From assembly GCA_045593985.1 (NCBI GenBank), contig JAZNXR010000002.1, positions 10,352 to 74,351 of the forward strand: DNA of 64,000 nucleotides, given 5' to 3'. Of the stretch, positions 58,862 through 64,000 are shown one piece after another. Both the position numbers and the translations under genes were made by a program. The notes below the pieces were generated by a model, which did no database searches, was not told where the DNA came from, and saw only the letters and a program-made list of their open reading frames with translations. Positions within the stretch are counted from its first letter, which is position 1, and each line of letters begins with the position of its first letter. Source of the DNA: Colimorpha_A sp045593985. Lineage in GTDB: Bacteria; Bacillota; Clostridia; Oscillospirales; CAG-272.

Positions 58862-60294
58862 GAATACTTTTTGCCGCCTCCGAGGCTGCGCCGTATATTA
58901 AAACGGGAGGTCTCGGCGACGTAGCGCAGGCGCTCCCAAAGGCGCTCGCGGCACTCGGACACGAGGTAAAGGTCATAATTCCGATGTACGGAAAGATCAA
59001 GGATAACGAAAAGGTAATGTCAAGCCTTTCCTATCACGGCTCGACATATACTCAGCTATCCTGGAGAAAGCAGTATACGGGAATTATGCGTGAGGGTGAG
59101 GGACATAATCCCGAATATATCTTCATCGATAACGAATACTATTTCCGCCGCGGTGACGGGCCGATATACGGTCACGGTGACGATGGCGAACGCTTCGCAT
59201 TCTTTTCACGAGCAGTTATCGAGGCGATGATAAATATCGGCTTTACCCCTGACGTTATTCACTGTAACGACTGGCAGACGGCGCTGACGCCGGTTTTCCT
59301 TCGTGAATTTTATCCGCAGTTTAATAAGGTCAGAACGGTATTCACGATACACAATATCGAATACCAGGGCAAGATGCCGATGAGCTACGGCACTGACGTT
59401 GCAGGCCTTTCTCCAAGCAGCGTTGCCGATATCACCTACGACGGCTGCGTAAACCTTATGAAGGGCGCAATAGTAAGGTCGGATGCAATTACTACCGTTT
59501 CCGAAACCTATGCGTCGGAGATATTGACTGAGTATTATTCGCACGGCTTATCTGCCATCCTTCGCGAAAACTCGCATAAGCTTTTCGGTATCGTAAACGG
59601 CATTGATATGGGAGTATTTGATCCCTCTACCGATAAGTCGCTTTACGCAAATTACGGCCCGACGGTTGAAACCGTTAAGGACAAGGCAAAAAATAAGCTT
59701 TTCCTTCAGGAAACGCTCGGTCTCCGTCCCGAAAAGGATACGCCGATAATCGCAATGATAACCCGCCTTGTCAGCCATAAGGGAATGGATCTTGTTGCCT
59801 GCGTGATAAACGAAATCATGGCACTCGGTGTGCAGGTCGTAATTCTCGGTACAGGCGAATATGCTTACGAGAATATAATGAGAATGACGGCGGAAAAATA
59901 TCCCGGCAGAATGGCAGCGGAGATACGCTTCGATCCGAAGCTTGCAAACGCAGTTTATGCCGGCGCCGATATATTCCTTATGCCGTCGCAGAGCGAGCCG
60001 TGCGGTCTTTCGCAGATGGTCGCAATGCGTTACGGAACCGTGCCGATCGTAAGAGAGACCGGTGGACTTCACGATACCGTTCCTGCCTATAACCCGACGG
60101 ACGCAAGCGGCAGAGGATTTACCTTCGTTGATTACAATGCGCACGAAATGCTTCGCGCGGTTGAAAGATGCGTTGACTTCTATCGCAGCGACAAAAAGGG
60201 CTTTGACCGCCTTGTCCGCAAGAATATGAAGACTGATTTTTCTTGGGGCGTTTCGGTCAAGAAATACCTTAAGGTGTATAGGAATAAGATGTAA
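58858..60294 (+). CDS. glgA: Glycogen synthase
   Basis: 478 residues, GT5 family. N-terminal KTGGLGDVAQALPKAL holds the ADP-glucose-binding KxGGL motif (about residues 15-19), HNIEYQG follows, and the C-terminal PSQSEPCGLSQM with the catalytic glutamate (about residue 380) and TGGLHDTV. Extends alpha-1,4-glucan from ADP-glucose. ATGA overlap with glgD. Confidence 0.96.
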   Translation: MRILFAASEAAPYIKTGGLGDVAQALPKALAALGHEVKVIIPMYGKIKDNEKVMSSLSYHGSTYTQLSWRKQYTGIMREGEGHNPEYIFIDNEYYFRRGDGPIYGHGDDGERFAFFSRAVIEAMINIGFTPDVIHCNDWQTALTPVFLREFYPQFNKVRTVFTIHNIEYQGKMPMSYGTDVAGLSPSSVADITYDGCVNLMKGAIVRSDAITTVSETYASEILTEYYSHGLSAILRENSHKLFGIVNGIDMGVFDPSTDKSLYANYGPTVETVKDKAKNKLFLQETLGLRPEKDTPIIAMITRLVSHKGMDLVACVINEIMALGVQVVILGTGEYAYENIMRMTAEKYPGRMAAEIRFDPKLANAVYAGADIFLMPSQSEPCGLSQMVAMRYGTVPIVRETGGLHDTVPAYNPTDASGRGFTFVDYNAHEMLRAVERCVDFYRSDKKGFDRLVRKNMKTDFSWGVSVKKYLKVYRNKM

Positions 60295-60321
60295 ATTTCG
60301 ACTCCCCGTTTTGGGGAACCG

Positions 60322-60399
60322 CGGGTCGTCGTAGGCGCCGACCCCTACCGAGAAACTTTTAAAAGCTGCTTGGTAGGGGCTGGCGCCCTCGACAGCCCG
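60322..60399. repeat. Family A-like palindrome in reversed arm order
   Basis: CGGGTCGTCGTAGGCGCCGA then CCCCTACC pairs with GGTAGGGG then GGCGCCCTCGACAGCCCG around a 22-nt centre. The GTAGGGG ends point inward, whereas in the 8251 and 34390 elements they point outward. It lies between glgA and glgP. Confidence 0.65.
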
Positions 60400-60478
60400 T
60401 ATAAAACGGTGTAACATAATAGAAGGTAAGAATTCTATTATATAAGCAATATTTTTAGCAAAGGAAACCAATAAACCA

Positions 60479-62881
60479 ATGAACACAGAGCTTTTAAGAA
60501 AACGGACAGAGGAGACCTGCCTGCAGAATTTCGGCACGTCACTCGCCGACGCATCGAACATTGAGGCTTATCGCTCGGTATGTATTGCCGTGCGCAAGCT
60601 TCTCGTCGAGAAGAACCACGAATTCCGCAAGGGAATCAAGGAGGACAAGAAGGTATATTATATGTCGATGGAGTTCCTTGTTGGAACGTCCCTTCGCAAT
60701 AACCTCTTCAACCTTGGCATCGAGGATCAAATGAAGAAGATCCTTTCCGATGCGGGTAAGGACATTCAGACTCTCTACGATATCGAGCCCGATGCAGGTC
60801 TCGGTAACGGAGGTCTTGGACGTCTTGCATCCTGCTATATGGATGCTGCATCGAGCCTTGATATTTCCTGCACCGGATTTTCGATCAAATACGAATTCGG
60901 TATCTTCCGCCAGAAAATAGTCGGCGGATGGCAGATGGAATTCCCCGACGATTGGCTCGGCAACGGCGGCGTTTGGCTCAATCCCCGTACCGATGACGCA
61001 GTACAGGTGCGCTTCGGTGGCGAGGCTGTCGGACGCATTGGCGCGGACGGAAAGTACCGTGTTGACCACCGTGATTACCAGGTCGTAATGGCAATTCCTT
61101 ACGATATGTATATCTCGGGATACGACAGCAAGGCGGTAAATAAGCTTACCCTTTGGGAAGCAAAATCGCCTAATAGCTTCGATATGTCCGCTTTCTCAAG
61201 AGGAGAATACGCAAAGGCTCTCGAGCAGGAAACTATGGCAGAGGTCATCTCGAAGGTGCTTTATCCTGCTGATAACCACCTCGAAGGCAAGCGTCTGCGC
61301 CTCCGTCAGCAGTACTTCTTCGTGTCTGCTTCGCTTCAGACGATACTCCGCGACCACCTTCGCCGCGGTCATACCCTTGAGCAGCTTCCCGAAAAGGTTG
61401 CAGTTCATATAAACGATACACACCCCGCACTCTGTGTTCCCGAGCTTATGAGATTGCTCATCGACGAGCACGAGCTCGACTGGGATAAGGCATGGGATAT
61501 TACCTGCCGTACCCTTTCTTACACTAACCATACCGTTATGAGCGAGGCTCTTGAAAGATGGAGCGAGCAGCTCTATTCCGAGCAGATGCCCCGTATCTAT
61601 CAGATAACGCAGGAAATCAACCGCCGTCTCCTTATAAACCTTCGCGCATTCTACGGAGACGACCGTGCAAAGCTCGATTATATGGCAGTTATCGCAGGCG
61701 GTGAAGTACGTATGGCAAATCTTTGCCTTGCCGCTTGCCATAAGATAAACGGCGTTTCGAAGCTCCATTCCTCAATTCTTAAGGAATCGCTCTTCCGTGA
61801 TTACTGCGTAATGGACGAGAGCCGCTTTACTAACGTAACGAACGGTATAGCATACCGCCGTTGGCTCTGCCAGTCGAACCCCGGACTCACCTCGCTACTT
61901 ACCGAGCTTATCGGTGACGATTTCAAGCATGATAGCGTTCATCTTGAAAAGCTTCTTAAGTATTATGACGATGCAAGCGTCCTTGACCGTCTCAACGACA
62001 TCAAGCTCGAAAATAAGAAGCGCCTTGCTTCTTATATCGCATCGGCAAACGGCGTAAACGTCGATTCTACCTCTATCTTCGATATCCAGATAAAGCGTCT
62101 GCACGAGTATAAGAGACAGCTGCTGAACGTCCTGCAGATACTTCATATGTATATTACGCTTAAGAATAATCCGAATATGGAATTCCGCCCCCGCACCTTC
62201 GTCTTTGCGGCAAAGGCGTCCGCAGGTTATCTCATGGCGAAGCAGATCATTCGTCTTATCTGCGCAGTTTCTGAAATGCTCAAGAACGATCCCGTTTCCC
62301 GTGACCGTCTCCGTGTAGTATTTATTGAGGATTACAGAGTTTCTCTTGCCGAGATAATCATTCCCGCAGCCGACATCTCCGAGCAGATCTCGATTGCAGG
62401 TAAGGAAGCATCGGGAACGGGTAATATGAAGCTTATGATCAACGGCGCAGTTACCCTCGGTACTCTTGACGGCGCAAACGTAGAGATCTACGAGCAGGTC
62501 GGAGATAAGAATATGTTCCTCTTCGGTCTTAAGGCACACGAGGTCGAGGAGCTTTGGAGACGCGGATACAATCCGATGGATTACGTAGCAAGCAATCCCG
62601 ATCTTAAGGCGGTGCTTGATCTCCTTATGAACGGAATCAACGGCGAGCGCTTTGACGACATCGTTTACGCGCTTCTCCGCGGTAACTACGGTCCTGCAGA
62701 TGCTTATATGTCGTTTGCAGACTTCGGCGACTACGTAAGGGCGCAGAACGATATCTCCGTTGCATACGGCGACCGCCGTGAGTTCGCGAAGAAATCGCTT
62801 GTCAATATCGCAAAGGCAGGAATCTTCTCTGCCGACAGAGCAGTCAAGGAGTACGCAGATAATATCTGGTATCTTAAATGA
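60479..62881 (+). CDS. glgP: Glycogen/alpha-glucan phosphorylase
   Basis: 800 residues, GT35. N-terminal MSMEFLVGTSLRNN, and the PLP-lysine block KEASGTGNMKLMINGAVT (lysine at about residue 650) are typical. It releases glucose-1-phosphate from glycogen ends. Ribosome binding site is weak (AAAGGA 14 nt upstream). Adjacent to glgA, giving synthesis and breakdown in the same block; overlaps the next gene by 4 bp. Confidence 0.96.
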   Translation: MNTELLRKRTEETCLQNFGTSLADASNIEAYRSVCIAVRKLLVEKNHEFRKGIKEDKKVYYMSMEFLVGTSLRNNLFNLGIEDQMKKILSDAGKDIQTLYDIEPDAGLGNGGLGRLASCYMDAASSLDISCTGFSIKYEFGIFRQKIVGGWQMEFPDDWLGNGGVWLNPRTDDAVQVRFGGEAVGRIGADGKYRVDHRDYQVVMAIPYDMYISGYDSKAVNKLTLWEAKSPNSFDMSAFSRGEYAKALEQETMAEVISKVLYPADNHLEGKRLRLRQQYFFVSASLQTILRDHLRRGHTLEQLPEKVAVHINDTHPALCVPELMRLLIDEHELDWDKAWDITCRTLSYTNHTVMSEALERWSEQLYSEQMPRIYQITQEINRRLLINLRAFYGDDRAKLDYMAVIAGGEVRMANLCLAACHKINGVSKLHSSILKESLFRDYCVMDESRFTNVTNGIAYRRWLCQSNPGLTSLLTELIGDDFKHDSVHLEKLLKYYDDASVLDRLNDIKLENKKRLASYIASANGVNVDSTSIFDIQIKRLHEYKRQLLNVLQILHMYITLKNNPNMEFRPRTFVFAAKASAGYLMAKQIIRLICAVSEMLKNDPVSRDRLRVVFIEDYRVSLAEIIIPAADISEQISIAGKEASGTGNMKLMINGAVTLGTLDGANVEIYEQVGDKNMFLFGLKAHEVEELWRRGYNPMDYVASNPDLKAVLDLLMNGINGERFDDIVYALLRGNYGPADAYMSFADFGDYVRAQNDISVAYGDRREFAKKSLVNIAKAGIFSADRAVKEYADNIWYLK

Positions 62882-64000
62882 GTAATTACCCCCTGCGCAT
62901 TTTGTACGACAGCGCAAAAAAAGAGCACAAATCACCATTCGGGTGTATAGCAGCAGATGAAAATTGCCACGTTTCGATCTCGGTGCCGAGAAGCACTGGA
63001 GCGAAAGAGGTGAAGATCATTATTGAACAGGAGGGCGGTCAAACTCTGACCGTCCCCCTTGGTTCTGTCTGCGACGAGGACGAATACAGACGCTTTTCGG
63101 GCGATTTTTCGCTGAACGAGGAGGGGCTGTATTTTTACTATTTCACAGTTCGTAAGGAATGCGGATCGTTCCGCCTTTTCCGCTACGGTGACCACGATAC
63201 GAATATCGAGGACGGCGAAAAATGGCAGCTCACCGTCTTGCCGAGGGATTATAAGGTCCCCGACGGCTTCGGCGGTAAGGTCATGTATCAGATATTCCCC
63301 GACCGCTTCCATAAAAGCGGCGAGTGTGATCTGACCGATAAGCTTAAGCCGTTTACGGTACATAAGGATATTACCGAGCCGCCAATGAAAGGCCCCGACG
63401 AGCACGGCTTCTGGAACACCGATTTTTACGGCGGAAACCTGCGAGGAATCGAGGAAAAGCTGCCGTATTTACGTTCGCTCGGTGTCGGTGTTATCTATCT
63501 TAATCCGATATTTATGGCGTTCTCGAATCACCGCTACGATACAGCCGATTATATGAGAATTGATCCTATGCTCGGTACGGAGGACGACTTCGTATCTCTC
63601 TGCCGTTCGGCAAAGGAGCAGGGAATGAAGATAATTCTCGACGGCGTTTTCTCGCACGTTGGAAGTGACAGTAAATATTTCGACCGCGAGGGCGTTTTCG
63701 GCGGCGGTGCAGTAAGTGATCCAAATTCGCCATACCGTTCGTGGTTCGACTTCAAAAAATACCCGAGCAAATATACGTCTTGGTGGGATATTGACACGCT
63801 CCCCTGCGTGAACGAGATGTGCGACGGCTTCCTTGACCTCATTATAAGAGACAGGGATAGCGTGGTGGCGCATTGGCTCAAGCTGGGTGCAAGCGGCTTC
63901 CGTCTCGACGTCGCAGACGAGCTGCCTGACGGCTTCATCGCACTTTTGCGTAAGCGTGTAAAGGAAATCGATCCGAACGCTATCGTCATAGGCGAGGTCT
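62878..64000 (+). CDS. GH13 alpha-glucan hydrolase, neopullulanase/cyclomaltodextrinase-like, 3' end outside window
   Basis: At least 374 residues; the frame is open to the window end. ATG at 62878 overlaps the glgP stop (ATGA). An N-terminal beta domain (about 1-120) precedes the GH13 barrel: YQIFPDRF (about 139), DGVFSHVG (region I), GFRLDVADEL (region II, nucleophile Asp) and IGEV (region III, acid/base Glu) at the very end. No signal peptide, so it acts on cytosolic maltodextrins or glycogen limit products. Confidence 0.9.
   Translation, partial: MSNYPLRILYDSAKKEHKSPFGCIAADENCHVSISVPRSTGAKEVKIIIEQEGGQTLTVPLGSVCDEDEYRRFSGDFSLNEEGLYFYYFTVRKECGSFRLFRYGDHDTNIEDGEKWQLTVLPRDYKVPDGFGGKVMYQIFPDRFHKSGECDLTDKLKPFTVHKDITEPPMKGPDEHGFWNTDFYGGNLRGIEEKLPYLRSLGVGVIYLNPIFMAFSNHRYDTADYMRIDPMLGTEDDFVSLCRSAKEQGMKIILDGVFSHVGSDSKYFDREGVFGGGAVSDPNSPYRSWFDFKKYPSKYTSWWDIDTLPCVNEMCDGFLDLIIRDRDSVVAHWLKLGASGFRLDVADELPDGFIALLRKRVKEIDPNAIVIGEV

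Noticed and set aside
59548..60561. Long minus-strand ORFs over glgA and glgP (also 61895-62938)
   Set aside because: Antisense shadows of well-conserved enzymes.

Overview
The window looks like a chromosomal segment of an uncultured Clostridia (Bacillota) bacterium, most likely an anaerobic gut member of the Oscillospirales type. Supporting signs: a RqcP-YabP-YabQ-DivIC block typical of endospore formers, HPr kinase, paired GlgC/GlgD glycogen synthesis, RqcH, many overlapping ATGA or TAATG gene junctions, sigma-A promoters with 17-bp spacers, and strong AGGAGG-type ribosome binding sites. There are no phage genes, transposases or CRISPR arrays. The assignment is an inference from gene content; no rRNA lies in the window.

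Layout. 1-9.4 kb, plus strand: end of a peptidase-S11 (DacA-like) protein, truB, recD2, a ComF-like phosphoribosyltransferase, a degenerate MreB-like protein, a GNAT, rqcH and hprK. 9.4-16.2 kb, plus strand: a GLUG-repeat lipoprotein, HU, rqcP, yabP, yabQ, divIC, a coiled-coil protein with a dead class-A beta-lactamase fold, an unknown protein, a DUF554 membrane protein and ispE. 16.2-24.8 kb, minus strand: rimO-pgsA-mnmM-mnmG-rsmG (translation and tRNA/rRNA modification), then thyA-DUF6062-DUF6528 lipoprotein. 25-29.3 kb: acpP, a second CDP-alcohol transferase, an AI-2E-family permease, prfB without the frameshift site, and two small orphans. 29.4-37.8 kb, mainly minus strand: histidine phosphatase, purC, a BaiN-like flavoprotein, an RpiR regulator, a mutarotase, a GH32 enzyme, an SDR and a pyridoxamine kinase. 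37.9-39.6 kb: five tRNA genes (Val, Asp, Phe, Gly, then Cys) embedded in unusual palindromic DNA. 39.6-45.4 kb: a DUF11 protein, then metF, a stand-alone MetH reactivation domain, metH and cysK. 45.4-50.0 kb: a Gfo/Idh/MocA oxidoreductase with three TIM-barrel isomerases and an AraC regulator. 50-54.2 kb: thiI, nth, a U32 peptidase and dut. 54.3-64 kb: a glycogen cluster glgB, glgC, glgD, glgA, glgP and a GH13 enzyme cut by the window end.

How genes work together. The glg block encodes a full synthesis and degradation cycle. metF, the reactivation domain and metH form a folate- and B12-dependent methionine module with cysK behind it. MnmG and MnmM act on the same tRNA wobble uridine. RqcH and RqcP, about 3 kb apart, are the two core factors of bacterial ribosome-associated quality control. 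The Gfo/Idh plus isomerase set resembles systems that oxidise and then rearrange or cleave unusual sugars or glycosides.

Most unusual observations: (1) three proteins between 1 and 14 kb keep the fold of an enzyme or ATPase but have lost its catalytic residues; (2) the yabP ribosome binding site is locked in an 11-bp stem only when transcription reads in from upstream, while a candidate sigma-E promoter starts inside the loop; (3) several families of short dispersed inverted-repeat elements, including a pair about 139 nt long with related 27-nt terminal inverted repeats and a nested tandem duplication; (4) dense palindromic DNA around the tRNA genes.
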